Part shown: positions 1-13,062 of the stretch, piece after piece
Layout: each line of letters starts with the position of its first letter
Position numbering within the stretch: the first letter of the stretch is position 1
Assembly: GCF_963583255.1 (NCBI RefSeq)
Contig: NC_084815.1
Span: 5,255,724-5,319,723, forward strand
Source: Pyrus communis
Lineage: Eukaryota; Streptophyta; Magnoliopsida; Rosales; Rosaceae
Reading direction: 5' to 3'
Length of the DNA stretch: 64,000 bases
Position numbers and translations under genes: made by a program
The notes under the pieces: model-generated
What the model saw: only the letters and a program-made list of their open reading frames with translations
Database searches by the model: none
Told to the model about the DNA's origin: nothing

Positions 1-181
1 TCTCCTCTCTCCTCTCTCCTCTCGTCCACCTCTATCTTCCCTCTCCTTTTCCACTCGGCCTCCCCCAACCCTCTCTTTTTCTTTCTCTCTCTTCTTTCCT
101 CCCATCCACTTCCTCTCTCCTCACACACACACACACACAAAATAAAAATAAAAAAAAGGAAAAGATTATGAAGAAGGTAGA

Positions 182-216
<35 letters not shown>

Positions 217-1428
217 GATAGGTGAGGCGAGGGAGAGAATGCAAATTGCAATTTGCTTATTTAGATTTTCGTTCTTTTACAAACGGTAATGTTAGAAAGA
301 TCAAAATTTTAAATTAAATTGTGTAAACTAAATAATATGGTTGTTGATGATTGGATTATTAACAGACTTTAGCAACCTTGACCTTACAAATGAGCAAAGA
401 CCCAGGAATTACAATTAATAGCAAGATATTTACGATCGCCCATTCCCGTTCCCAATAATCTCCATGAAAAGACTACCATGATTTCCGAACGAACCGAGGG
501 AGAGTCGAGGCATGAAAGACTTTTCTATGACCCGGTTATTTCCAAGTACGTATCATCCGCTGCGTTATCCACTGCTTTATCCGCCGTCTCTGCGGCCGCC
601 AAAAGCCTACCCTCTCTCGGATATTGAGTGGGTTGATCCAAGTGTCGATTAACGTATTTATTTCTTATTGGTAATACATCATTTGGTTTATAAATTTCAT
701 CTCCTTAGTATTATCCTTCACAAAATAATGAATCTCTAGCCGCTATACGTGGATGCTATTAGCTAATAGGAATGTGTCATGGCAGTCAGCGATTCGTTGT
801 TGGTAATAGTGGCCGGCGTTGTTTGAGATGTGGTGGGGGTGGTGTTGGTGGTGCGAGTTGGTGGGTGCAGTGTGTTGTGTTTAGGGCAGTTTGGAAATAA
901 ATGTGGTATTCTTAAAAAATAAAAAAGTTGAAAATTATATTTTCAGCTGTGTGTCCATAGAAATTGTGGTGAACTTAGATAGCAAGTGGTGTTCAAATGT
1001 CAAAAATAAAAATGAACATGGATGTGCACGAGGTGAAAATGGCCCGCGGATAACACTTTACTGGATTATTTAAGGTTTGGTTTAATGGAGTGTAATTGAC
1101 AATCCATGATTGTCCATAGAATTAGGAACCCATCTTTAATTTGTCCAAGGGTTGGATATGGTTACCATCTACAACAAAACTCAAGCCTCTCTCAAACCAG
1201 AACACATATTTATGGCATTCATATTATACTGTAAAAATCCCTTTACTGTTAACCAAATCCCAAATCCCAAATCATCTTCTGTTGAACAACAGACACAAAA
1301 AACCATGCCCAACCCTATCTTTTTTTCCCCCATCACAAGTGAATCCGTGAAGTTTAATTTAATTTACATACAAAGCAACTAAAAATTGCAGCAATTGTAA
1401 CTCAATGTTCAGACTGAAGCAGCGAAGC
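1..1428. repeat. Gene-poor end with microsatellites
   Basis: The first 245 bases are low complexity: a C/T-rich tract at 1-120, an (AC)n run at about 121-139 and a (GA)n run at about 186-214. The short reading frames here only translate those repeats. From 250 to 1428 the sequence is AT-rich with a GT-rich patch at about 800-880. No recognisable gene or bounded transposon was seen. The part nearest 1428 probably includes the 3' untranslated region of the minus-strand receptor kinase. Confidence 0.6.
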
Positions 1429-4400
1429 TCAATGTTCCTCAAAGGAAGAGAAGTCGATAACTGCCCCGTGGGTCCTCAAGTCCAGGGACTGAAGTGATCT
1501 CACGACTTCAGACATCGAAGGTCTTTTCTCCGGCATCACAGAAGTGCAACAGAGAGCAATTTCTAAAGCTCCTAGTATCTCTTGATGGGAAGAATTTTTT
1601 ATTTTGGGATCGAGAACTTGGACAGCGCCATTTGTAATGTTGACCTTCCGTCGCACCCACTTTACAATGTCAAGAGACTCGGATGGCTCCGCTTGCTCAG
1701 CTGGCCGGCCTGTCACTAGCTCCAATAGTACAACACCGTAGCTGTAAACATCCATTTGTTCAGTTGCTTTCTTACTGTACTTGCATTCTGCAATCAACAA
1801 ATATATGTCATAAGAGAGTGAACAAATCTTTCGGTAGCAACATGTCAGCATGTCACCAGTCTTTGTCAAGTTTTGATTACCATCAGAATAATTCAATGAT
1901 CAAGAAAATATTCAAAGACCACATATATGATGTTAATCTAAGACACATATCTATGCAACATAAGATGCGGAAGAGTAGCTAGCAATAGTTCCAGCGAAAA
2001 CATTAGTACGAGGATAAATATGCAGCAACAAACTGCATGCAAAAATTCGTTTCAGTTTGCAATTCTCTTACCTGGCGCATTGTAACAGGATAAAGCAGAT
2101 TCCGAAGCCAAGGTTGATTGAAAGGCAGCTTCTCCCACAATTCTGTCGAGAGCAAAATCTGTGAGCTTTGGTTCAAACTCTGCATCCAGAAGGATATTGT
2201 TTGACTTGAGATTTCTATGAAGCAAATGAGGAACATAATCCTTGTGAAGGTATGCCAGTCCTTGTGCAATGCCAATGGCAATTCTCAATCTAACACTCCA
2301 CTGCAAATTAAAATCAGGTCTGCAGATCAAGTCCCCCAAGCTCCCCTTCTGTTGGAACTCATATATCAGAAATATTGAATCATCAGAATAGCAGAATCCC
2401 AGAACTTTTACAATGTTCTTATGCCTTATCTTGGCCAAGGTCTTGATCTCAGTCTTCAAAGTTTTCGAAGACTGGATCCCGAAATTCACAAGCTTCTTCA
2501 CAGCAACAAGTTCACCACTTGGTAAACTTACAATGTAAACTCTACCAAACACCCCACGACACCCTGCAGCAGATTTCTCATCCATTCCCATCATCAAGTC
2601 ATGCTCAGTGACTCTGAGAGGATAAAAGAACACCGAACGCCAAAGGCCAACTTGAGCTCGCTGCTTATAATATCGATGATAAAAAATAAACCCACCAGCA
2701 ATAATCAGAGTTCCAACAGCAAAAGCTAAAGATATCAAGGCACTTGTCAATGTCGTAAGATCAGAAGAATGGCGTCTTGGCTGGTCATCAGAACAAGAGT
2801 CGAGTAATCCTGGACCGCAAAGGTCAGGATTTCCTTGAAGAAATGAAGCTGGGAGGCCTGCGATAAGAGAATAGGGGACTCTACCAGATAGCTGATTAAA
2901 GGAAACATTGAAGAGTGCAAGCTTCAAGTTCTGAAGCGCCTGTGGAAGGGGACCGGTTAGCTTATTGTCAGAAAGATCAAGGTAAGTTAGCACTGGTAAT
3001 TCACCAAGAGATTCTGGGATACTCCCACTAAGATTGTTGTCTGCCAAAGACAATGACACTAGCTTCCTGCATTTCTTAACCTCAGGAATTTGACCCGAGA
3101 GCGCATTGTGGGAGAGATTCACTATACTCATAACAGGGGAGTCACAGAAGTTTGTTGGGAGTTCACCATATAAACCATTAAGAGAAGCAGAGAATCTATA
3201 TAAACTCTTGACTAACCCAAGACCATGAGGAATTTTGCTAGTGAAGCTGTTGTTATCTATTTGAACCTGCTCCAACTGACCAGCCATTGATACTGAATCA
3301 GGTATTTCTCCCGAAAACCGATTATTCTCAGCTCTTAAGAGCTTAATTTTGGGCAATGACCAAAGCCCAACTGGGAAATCCCCAGAAAACAAATTGTTTT
3401 GAACTTCAAACACCTCAAGCCTTGAGCATTCACTAATGGAGTTAGGTATTGTACCATTGAACACATTTGTGTGAAGGCTGAGGTATATAAGGTATTTTCC
3501 GTTACAGATGCCATTTGGGAAAAACCCAGAAAGCCTATTCTCTGAAACATCAAAGGACACCAAGTTTTTGAGAGAAAACCCTAGTATCTGAGGAACCCTA
3601 CCAGTTAAGTTATTTTGGGAAAAGTCCAAAGCACTCAAACTTTGTAAACCCACCAAGGAATTAGGAATTACACCATGAAAACCAGAGCTTTGCAAGAACA
3701 ACTTCTCAAGCTTCACAAGCTTCCCAATGTCGGTAGGAATCTCACTCACCAAGTATGTATTTTGAGACAGATCAAGAACAACTAGCTCAGTCAAATTCGC
3801 AAAAATAGAGGGCACACTACCTGAAAATACAAAATTCCGTTTTGATCAATAAATAATTTCATATTCCGTCATGACACTTTATTTTCTAATTAACAGAGTC
3901 AATAGAAAAAAATTTCCTCTTCAATTAAGGTCAATATCCAAAGCAAAAATATATATTGATTGATTTAATTCTAATAGCAAATTTTTTTTAACCTCAAACG
4001 AAATACTCTACTTGAAAGCAAGTTACTTTCCAACTAAGATCAAATATCGAAAGCATATAATGTTGATTGACTTAATCCTTATATCGAAAATACTTTGTGA
4101 CCGCAAACGAAATACCCTACCCGTAAGCAAGTTGCTTCCCAAGTTGAGAACCTGGAGGCTGTGGAGTGCACCAATGGCTTGTGGGATGTTTCCTTCAACA
4201 CGGTTTTTGCTCAAGTCGAGAACTTTCAAGTTACCAAACTGAGAAATCTGGTTCAAGATTGTACCCCAGATTAAATTGTTGCTGAGATTCAAAGTCTCCA
4301 GAGAAGTGCACTGAGAGAGGTGGAGAGGGATGGGCTGGTTGAAGAAGTTGTCTGCAAGGTTGAGCTCTGACAGATAAGGGAGCCCACAGATTGTGGGTGA

Positions 4401-4667
4401 GATGTCACCTGAAAGATTGAAGCTTTGGAGGTTGAGGGAGGTGACGGAGAGTGTGGTGGTGGTGGTGGCAGTGCAGGTGATTCCAGGCCATTGGCAGTAG
4501 TGGGTGCCCGAGTTGTTGGACCAGGTTGAGAGTGAGTTTTGGGGATCTTTAATGGAGGCCTTGAAGGTGAGAAGAATGTCTGGTTCTGATAATAATGCTG
4601 AAGTGAGAAGGAAAAATGTGGAGATTATTAGAGAGAGAAGTAAAGGATGTTTGCAGGAAGTAGCCAT
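1429..4667 (-). CDS. LRR receptor-like kinase, probably catalytically inactive (At5g06940-like)
   Basis: Three exons, 4667-4121, 3820-2072 and 1787-1429, join in frame into 884 codons plus stop. All junctions are GT-AG, and the joined residues rebuild family motifs (LLTG|SVPS and CYNAP|ECKY). The protein has a signal peptide (about 1-24), an LRR N-terminal cap, about twenty plant-type leucine-rich repeats, a single membrane span (about 539-562) and a cytoplasmic kinase-like domain. The ATP lysine is present (VAVKK, about residue 624). The catalytic loop reads HRN instead of HRD (about 717-719) and the metal loop DFA instead of DFG (about 737-739), so phosphotransfer is doubtful. The length and the same substitutions fit the Arabidopsis 'probably inactive' kinase At5g06940, which I recall as about 870 residues. 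It is probably a plasma-membrane receptor or co-receptor acting as a scaffold; its ligand is unknown. Confidence 0.9.
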
Positions 4668-4890
4668 TGGAGGAGAAGGAAGAAATCAGAAAGAGAGCTA
4701 TCAGTGAAGTGGGGAGAGAGAGAGCGAGAGTCAGAAGTGAGAGGAGTTGAGGATTTGCTGGGTTTGTATGATGGGATAAAGGGCATATCAGCAAAAAGAT
4801 ATAACATCGGAACTTTTGACGATTGCAAAAAGTTGAGGTACAAACAGTGCATTCGTTTAAAATTCCATTAAACTAATATATATTTTTGTA

Positions 4891-5036
4891 AGGATGTGCT
4901 ATCTACACCCCTTTTTACTTCTTACATATCATTTGTTAATTTCTGTCAGTTAATCTTCTTTAATTCATTCGATCCAATGGTCAAAAATTAAAAGCGTGTG
5001 TGAGAAGTAAAAAATGGTGTGTGAATATCACACCCC
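4891..5036. mobile_element. 146-bp MITE, family A copy 1
   Basis: Terminal inverted repeats of about 38 bp bound the element; the ends carry GTGTGATAT-like and CACACCCC motifs followed by a TTTTACTTCT block. A second copy of nearly the same length and sequence lies at 20998-21144. The flanks TTTTTGTA and TTTTTGTG look like a slightly diverged target-site duplication. There is no coding capacity. It lies just upstream of the receptor kinase start, so it could be in the promoter region. Confidence 0.75.
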
Positions 5037-5115
5037 TTTTTGTGCCCCTTGATCCGAAACTGAATGAGCAGTTGAACTAACATGCACAAGAAAAAAAAAA
5101 TGGAAATTTACTTAA

Positions 5116-5366
5116 GGAGGCGTATTGTCCGCCCTCCTGTTTGGATGTCTTTCTCATCTTTTTTTATTTTGTACGCTGACGGTTAAGTCACGTTAAATTT
5201 TATATTAATTTTTTTATTTTGTACGCTGACGGTTAAGTCACGTTAAATTTTATATTAATTTTTTTATAAAGATAATAAAATATAAAACATTAACATGACT
5301 AAACAGTAACTGCACAAATAAAAAATAATTAGAAAAGCATCCAGGAGGGCAGATAATCGACCCTCC
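5116..5366. mobile_element. 251-bp Mutator-like MITE with internal tandem duplication
   Basis: The element is flanked on both sides by the identical 9-bp sequence TTTACTTAA (5107-5115 and 5367-5375), the target size typical of Mutator-like elements. Its ends form imperfect inverted repeats of about 35 bp built around GGAGG and GCCCTCCTG. A 55-bp unit containing GTACGCTGACGGTTAAGTCA occurs twice in direct succession at about 5163-5272. No protein is encoded. Confidence 0.8.
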
Positions 5367-5375
5367 TTTACTTAA

Positions 5376-8141
5376 TTCCAGAATATAATATATACCATTT
5401 TTATGGGCCATTGTTAACATTATTATGATCAGCAAGCATATCTTGTTGAAAATTGCCCCTGCATATTCAGCACTGCGCAAAACAAATGCTTTTTAATTTT
5501 TTTTCTTTTTAGTCAAATATACAGGAGATATTACTTTTCACACAACTATATGTATCCACTTATTTGGACTACAAATAAATACATATGTTGTGATAACTCA
5601 ATAACTTGTGATTCTTTTTAATATCATGTATTTTCTATACTGATACAGAAAAGTCGTTCAAGATCAATTTCATAGCTCACAATTATGCAGGTTTGTGCGA
5701 CTCATATCTTGTGACCACGAAAAACTTCAATGGGACAGCATCTCCTTCTCTAATCCTACACTTTCTCACACATCATCTTCTATGTTGTGTTGTAGCAACT
5801 TTTAATTAATTTGCCCTGCATATCTGACCACATCTCATATAATCAAAGCTCTCATAGAGTTCAACTACAACCGATGAAATTAGCATTACAATAGAAATCA
5901 GCTACCAAATTAAGCTAAAAAAAGATTAATCATGACCACATCAAACTTAAGACTGAGATTTTAATTAATTTCTGCATTGCAGTCCTTTTTTTTTTTTTTT
6001 TTTTTTTTAACTGCATTGCAGTCACGGGTAATAGTTATTGTAATATTCAAAATTTCTAACACAGAAAAGCTCAAAAAGCTAGAACGTTTTAATAATTTGT
6101 AAAGTTGAAATTTAGCAAGAAAATGCTGTCTTCAATCTCAGCACCACCTCCACCTCTATTTTCTGTGTTTTTTTTTTTTTCCTTTAAAAAATTATCAGTA
6201 GATGAAAAGAATCCTAAGAAACATATATTATATAATACCCAATGAGGACAAGATTTGACCTTCCACCAACCACACAGAAACCCTTGTTGGAATGGAAATC
6301 TTCATTCATTATCGCATGCATTTTACCTTTTTCTCGTGTAACTAGAAAAAAACTTACATAAACTGATATATGCATTCAAAATGATATCGGAAAATCTCAT
6401 ACTCATAAATAGTAGCTCGAGTTTATGTTTTAGTTTTGAAGCGATATGAACAGGTGTAGATAAGTTGTTTCTCTGTAAATAGTATCTTCAGTAAATAGTA
6501 ACAAAAAAAACAGGAATGTAAAGTGTGATGTGAAGTTGTGAACTATCCAATCCAAATATTGGAGCTTCTTCTTGCTGTATACTTTGAAGGGTATATGAGG
6601 TAAATAAAACTGTGAACTGTAAAAAGGGTGTTAAAGTCAGAGGGAAGTAAACAAGAAAGAAGAGCAGCGGTCAGCGGGTATTTTGTTGTTTGGTTAGGTT
6701 TGGCCCTCGTGAACTTGGAGTGAGGAACTTGGAATCTCGAAGTGACGACAAATTGGGACTGAGAGCAAGAGGCAAAAGTCCATTTCGCACGTGACAACCG
6801 GGAGCTTGGATTAGATCATAGATGCTGCACGGCACACGAGACATTTCTCTTCTCTTTGAGTGGATCAGTACACTGTTATGATGACGTTACATGTTATTAT
6901 CTATTAACATTGGACGTCATTAAGAGAGTGTAGTATCATACAAGTTCATCTCCTCTTTGGAAGTTTAGGATTTAATTAGTAAGTGTTTAGGGTTAAAAGA
7001 TTGGGTTTAAGGTTAATGTTTAGAGTTTAATATCATAATTAGTAGTGGAGCGTGATATATATTTACATTTCTCTAGCTTTACATGTACCATGTACCACTC
7101 GATGACCAATATAGTTTAAGCCTAGTAGGTGGTAGTTTAACCAAACTCGATTAATATTAAAAATACTTTAGAAAATACTGTTTCATTCCTTATATGCGGT
7201 ACTTTAACCAACTCAATGATCACTTGTTGCCTCCTACATTATTTTCAAACCCGCCATTTTAATTCAAGAAAAGTCTTCGTATTACATACTAAGAAACCTA
7301 CAAAACCGTAATAGGTATTAGGAATTGGAAGACTAGAGTCTGCAGCAAAAGGTCGTCCTCCCTGGTAAACTTTCAATGGTCTGTAAAAAGGTGAGAAATC
7401 ACTGAGATGGTCGGTGAAAAAACAGTCCCCAGTTGGTGAAAACGTCCAAGTGAAGCTCCATTTCATCGCAAGTTGACTTTACAGATTGAAAGCGAAAGGA
7501 CGTAAAAGGTTGAAGGAAGGACGAGTGCCATAATTGCACTGCTCTGGCAAAAATCTAGTGCAAATTTCCTTGTCGTTGTCAGCTGTAAGAATACCAGGAA
7601 ACGACGGAGTACAAAGCCATGGGCTATGGCCGGAGCCAGTTTCTATTCCTGGTTTTTTTAGGCTACGTTTTTGGACGGATGGAAAGTTTGGACTGAGACC
7701 AGAAAGAAAATATAAGAAACAAAAATGTCACTGTGTAACGTGCGCTTCTTAATTCAGCGTGTGGCTTGTTATTTTGATCGTATTTTTTATCAACATTTTT
7801 TCGTTAAACCAACTTTGTAGCAGACGCTTTTGCTTTATTGAGACATAATTTAGATAGGGTCCAAGTTTGGTTACACACCCTCGTGATTTGAAAAATACCT
7901 CATAGCTTTCATTGATAACTACAAAATCAGATATAACCACAGAAGCACGGGGGCCAAACCCATTAACTAAAACATTTGCCAACAAGTAAATTTGATGTGA
8001 GGTTCGAAGGTTTCTCAAACTAGGTACAACAGCTAATAGAAAAAAAGGAGAAGCGAGATAGACGATGAGCAAAATCATTAACTTGACAACACACATGGGT
8101 AGCAGTTAGTGATCACACTCAACATAGTATCTTCTATAGTA
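5376..8141. other. AT-rich intergenic sequence
   Basis: No gene is recognisable on either strand. Poly-T runs occur at about 5990-6009 and 6169-6182. Short open frames such as 7245-7466 and 7749-8096 lack any domain, splice context or similarity that I know. The interval separates two DNA transposons and is probably old transposon decay. Confidence 0.5.
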
Positions 8142-8149
8142 ATCCCAAC

Positions 8150-8759
8150 TAAGGTTCTAAAAGACGCTAAACACTAGTCGAATGACGGTTGGGCTGAGCC
8201 TACCGTCTAGATTGCTAGATAAAGCCTAGGCGAATTTAAGTAAATTTATTGTATTTCATATAAATAAGTGTCTATTTATACTTAAAATGTATATAATTTC
8301 ATCATAAACTAGAAGCCTAGGCGGATTTAAGTAAATCTATTGTATTTCGTGTAAATAAGTGTCTATTTATACTTAAAATATATATAATTTCATCATAAAC
8401 TAGAAAATAAAATAACATATATATATATATTATGAAGTATTGGAACATAATGAAAACATGACAAGCAAACATATAATGTGTTTATTTAAGTGTTCAATAA
8501 GTCTCTTACAATTTATTGGAAATAATAAAATGCAAAAGGAAAGTTATCTATTTTCTATCTAAATGAGTTGCCATCTAGATAGGAGTCTAGACGGGTCTGG
8601 ACGGGTTAGGCGGGTGCCTAGGCGGTCTAGGTGGTCTAGGCGGGCGCCTCAACAGGTCTAAGTGTCATTTCTTAATTTTCAAACGCCTAGGCATTAATCG
8701 GGACAATAGTCAGTCGCCTAGTACTTAGGCAGCTCTAGGCGGGAATTTTTAAAACAGTG
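8150..8759. mobile_element. 610-bp non-autonomous hAT-like element
   Basis: The element is flanked by perfect 8-bp direct repeats ATCCCAAC (8142-8149 and 8760-8767), the target size of hAT transposons. The ends are weakly inverted (GGTTCTAAAA against TGTTTTAAAA). The interior is full of CCTAGGCGG-type motifs and holds a direct tandem duplication of 91 bp (8223-8313 and 8314-8404). No open reading frame of note is present. Confidence 0.75.
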
Positions 8760-8767
8760 ATCCCAAC

Positions 8768-11391
8768 AGTAGACCAATTAATAGAAATGGGTTTTTCTTT
8801 GTAATTTCTTCTTTTTGCAGTTAAAAAATAAAACAATTTTGAATATCACTTTTTTTTTTCTAGTCAATAGTGTCCACACATGCAATTAATTCCACATCAA
8901 CCATTTAAATTTGAAAGGAAAGACAATAAAGTAAACACGATAATTCGGGCTAGGTAAAGTAAAGAACTAAATTCAAGCAAAATGAATTGGCGCACTCTTG
9001 TACCATGTCGAGATTTCAAGCACCCTACTACTATTCGCACCAATATAAACATACCTACATATACTACAAAGTTAAGGGGAAAAAAACATTGAATGACATC
9101 TATTCAAAAGTTCACAAATTTTTACCAAACTGTAAAGTCCAACTCTGAAAATTCCTAGATAACATCAATTTCGAAAATTCTAAGAACTCTGAATATTCCG
9201 AAATTATTTGGAAATTGGAAGGAAAACTGGATTTCGAAAATTTTGACTTATTTTTGTTGAAAAATGGCCTCTTTCCTCCCTTTCGGTGGTGCTCTTTCTA
9301 TGTATTTGGTATTGCCTTCCCAATCAACAATAATCAAAAGTAAATTTGATTGGTTCCATTAACGACTGCTAACAATGTCCAATCGATTACTTACTTCGAA
9401 CATCCAGCTGTAAGACAAAAAAAAAACAAAAACAACAACAACATAATTATTAATGCATTTGAAGCAAATACAACCTGCAGCTTGTAAGATAAGTTTGATG
9501 GAAACATTGAGTTGAGGGGAGGACATTACCTCACTAATGTTTCATCATAAGAGATGCCTTCCGATGTGCACTAAATTCAGCATTCTCATTATTTTGCCTT
9601 TTGACACTGACTAGGAAAAGAAAAAGAAAGGCCATCACTCATACTTTTGAATTATGTAGATATATTTTCAGGATTTTCTACGTAAACATTATATTGATTT
9701 TGCTATGCTTTATATAGTTTCATCATACCTTCTTGTTTTTAATGAAAAGATGATAAGGTTTTGTCGTTGGACTATAATGGTAGCCTGATTCTCTTAATTT
9801 GCACAAGACGGTTAGAAAACCAAGACCTTGGGATTACTCATCATTTACAAAGTAGGCTACTTCCTTTCCGTTCAAAGTAATTAGAAAGAACTAATTCCCT
9901 GATAGAACGATGCCACCCTCCCCTTGGGAGCGACATACTTGTTAGTTGGTGGAGCAAGTCGTTAAAGCTCAATTGTATGTTATATCCTATTTAAGGTTTT
10001 AGGCATTCCTTGATCTAAGGTTTAGCCATGAATCCTCCCTCCCCCAATATAAAAGAAAAACCATGTGATTGTATTTCAATTGCTACAAAGAAAATAAGAA
10101 ACTTGGCCTGAGGATAAATAGACCTAGCTTCTCCCAGTTTGTTTAAATAAGATTACTAATCTAAATGACCATCTTTTTACCCGTGAAACAAGATTTAAAC
10201 TTAAAATTTCATTTAATATTAAAAAAAAAATATCACTAGATCATACTATTTTGAGTGCAATGGTAAAATTACAAACCACTACCATTTCAAGTAATGTAAA
10301 AAAATAATCAAAAGAAGGGTAGGAAAAGCATGCAAAAATGTCTAGAAAACATTATGCCAAAACAGTAGAACTAGGTGGATGCTACTAATAATTCTGCATT
10401 AAAATGGTCAATGTGCCATGATACAAACCACGAGGAGATCCAAAAAAGTGGTGGCACATATTGCTATTCCTAATCATCCAATCCTAACCTTCCCCCACAC
10501 AAAATCATACCTAGAAACTGAGATCCAGAACTACTACAAACTTAAAAGCAAACGAACAGCTGTAAATTCTACTGTTTGGTATATTACCATTTTATTTATC
10601 CTCAACCTCTCTTTCCACTCCAAACCATGGATAATGACTTGCATGAAACAGTCATATCATTATGTGACGTTTTAGTTCGATAATATCGTGTCGTGTAAAA
10701 AAAATACATATAATATGTCATTATTAGAATGAGATATTGCAGTACGATGAACCTACAAATTCAAACCATCAATCTGTGTTATCTACGTATATGCATCGAT
10801 CATGGTGTTCAAACTCATGGAATTGGCTAAACATTAGCTCATCGGGCTATGAATTCCTGTATATTGAGGGCCTAAAGTCTTATTTCAAAACATATTTTAA
10901 TCAAGAAATTTACCATTTTGTATTGGCTTGTGACTCGGAGCTGAGAATGTCAACCAATAAAAAGATGTCTGTCTGACCATTCACTCTTCTTCCATGAAAA
11001 AATGTCGCAACCTAATCTTATGAATTGACTAATAAATAGTATAGTGAGATGCGGATTAAACAATAATGCATGTTCTCCTCCTCAAAAGCGTCTTAGCTTT
11101 TTGAGCATCCAAAGATCGACAATAACACAGATGCTATGTAATTATTTTCATTTGGTACATAAATGTGAGAGTTGGGGAAAAATATTACCCTTGACTGCAG
11201 AGATAGAAAGAAGCGGATATATTATGGTCGAATATCTTAAAAAAGAGAAAGGTGATAAAATTTTGCAGACGATAGAGATACAAAAATGAGAATATTAGTA
11301 TACTATCATGATTTCAAAGTAGGCCAGCGATCCACTACTAAACACGTAAATATTATTCCAACTTACCACCTCCACACTTCCGTCAAGTGTT
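8768..11391. other. Intergenic sequence with no recognised gene
   Basis: AT-rich sequence with A-rich and T-rich runs. Open frames at 10418-10675, 10737-10976 and 11044-11289 are short, unsupported by splice sites and unlike any family I know. No bounded element was found. Confidence 0.5.
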
Positions 11392-11399
11392 AAATTTTA

Positions 11400-11520
11400 A
11401 GGAATTGTTATTAGCACTCCAAAAATCGCATTATCTACTCCTCATAAGTGTATTTTTCTTTTTAATTATAGAAAATTTAGAATACTAATTGAGATTTTTG
11501 GAGTGCCAATAGTAATTCTC
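11400..11520. mobile_element. 121-bp MITE
   Basis: Perfect 8-bp direct repeats AAATTTTA (11392-11399 and 11521-11528) flank a 121-bp segment. Its first and last 26 or so bases are inverted copies containing GCACTCCAAAAATC. The size, AT content and 8-bp target fit a hAT-type miniature element. Confidence 0.8.
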
Positions 11521-11528
11521 AAATTTTA

Positions 11529-13054
11529 TTACAAAAATTCTTGGTACAATTTTGTGTGGAACCATTCAATAATAAGGTAAAATTTATTCTGTAAATATGT
11601 CGAACTCTGTTATCCAACATATACAATGGATTGCAGAGTAAAATTCCATGACTGAGAAAGGGGCTAGTTGCATGTAATTTTCCCTAAACAGAAACCCCAA
11701 GTCCCAAAAAAGGATTTGAACTTTGGAGGGTGGCCTTTTTGTATTTGATCGAGAAAACAACCGAACAAGCATGGGGGTGGTGGGGAGAGTGAAAGCTAAA
11801 GCTATGAGGAGCCACGGGTAAAAACCAAGCAATAATGCACACTACTCCATAGCCTATACTATTGCTTTTCAGCAGTCGGTGGAAAGTGAGTACAATTTTC
11901 ACCAAAATATTGTTCGCTTGTAGAAACACAAGGAGAACGGCTTATATGGCATTATGTATATTGTCACGTTATGTATGTGTTTTTATTTTATTAACATAAA
12001 ACGGTATCGTAATTGTATACTCATGTTATATAAGTCTTTAAATTATAGGCCTACAATCAACAAAATACCATAATTTTTTCTTTTTATATAATACTGAAAC
12101 GATAATTGGTTACTTGTCACACACCTTCTTAATTTTCGGCCCTTGAATCAAATGTGTCGCAGAAGATCAATGGTCAATAATTAACAAAAGTGTATCAAAG
12201 ACAAAAATAAATGTGTGAATAACATTATCCTATTTACTCTCTGAGTTTAGCATTAGCAATTGAACTCCCACTGTCCCTATTCAATTGTAAAAGGGTATAT
12301 ACAAATATTTTTCAACCATTTAAAAAATAATAATACTATTTAAACACAAACATACCCCGCCTTAATAAAAGTAGTTCTAAATTTCAACAATGTGATTAAT
12401 TTTGGGTCTATACAACTTTTTTTTCTTTTTTATTTTTTTTTCTTTTTTATTTTTTATTTTTTTTTTTTGTCAATAACATTTCTATTCATAAAAACATGAA
12501 GAACGAGATGGGCGCGAGCCAAGAACAGGGACATTGACACTCTCAATCACTATCTCATCAAATAGCAATTGTTCATTGAACATGCACTTATTAAACACAT
12601 AATGAGTGGTTGTTTGATACTGATGTCAATAACACTAAAACTCGATTACATGAGAGAATCTCTCCTAGAGGACTGGTGACTAATGCTATCATGAGCACAA
12701 TTGCTTTTATCTTCGCCTAATGGATTGAAAAAATCCTGTCGAAAATTTATGCCTAATGTCAGGTTAACGTTAGAGAAATAATTTCCGAATGCTCATTTGC
12801 TTCCTTTGTATTTGTTTTTTTTGGAAGCCCACTGTGGTCAATACGGTATAACTGGTAACCACACCATCCATGATTATTTGGTACCGATTTTTCCAAGGAA
12901 TAATAATACTGGAAACACAAGCACTCCAATAAATCCATAAACTCTAGATACTAGCTAATGTTAGAAAATCCATATCCAAAAAATATACGCCAATATTGAG
13001 GACCTTAAGGGTATGTTCGGGGTAAGGAATTCAAACCGCGTTACTGAAAAATGT
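11529..13054. other. Intergenic sequence with possible decayed MITE
   Basis: No gene is recognised. Around 12113-12230 the sequence loosely resembles the family A MITE (CAATGGTCAA and TGTGTGAATA blocks) but its ends cannot be defined. T-rich low-complexity runs fill about 12416-12470. The hAT element at 13063 follows. Confidence 0.4.
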
Positions 13055-13062
13055 AGTACAAA

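Noticed and set aside
2003..2281. 92-codon minus-strand frame
   Set aside because: An alternative frame over the exon 2 end and intron of the receptor kinase.
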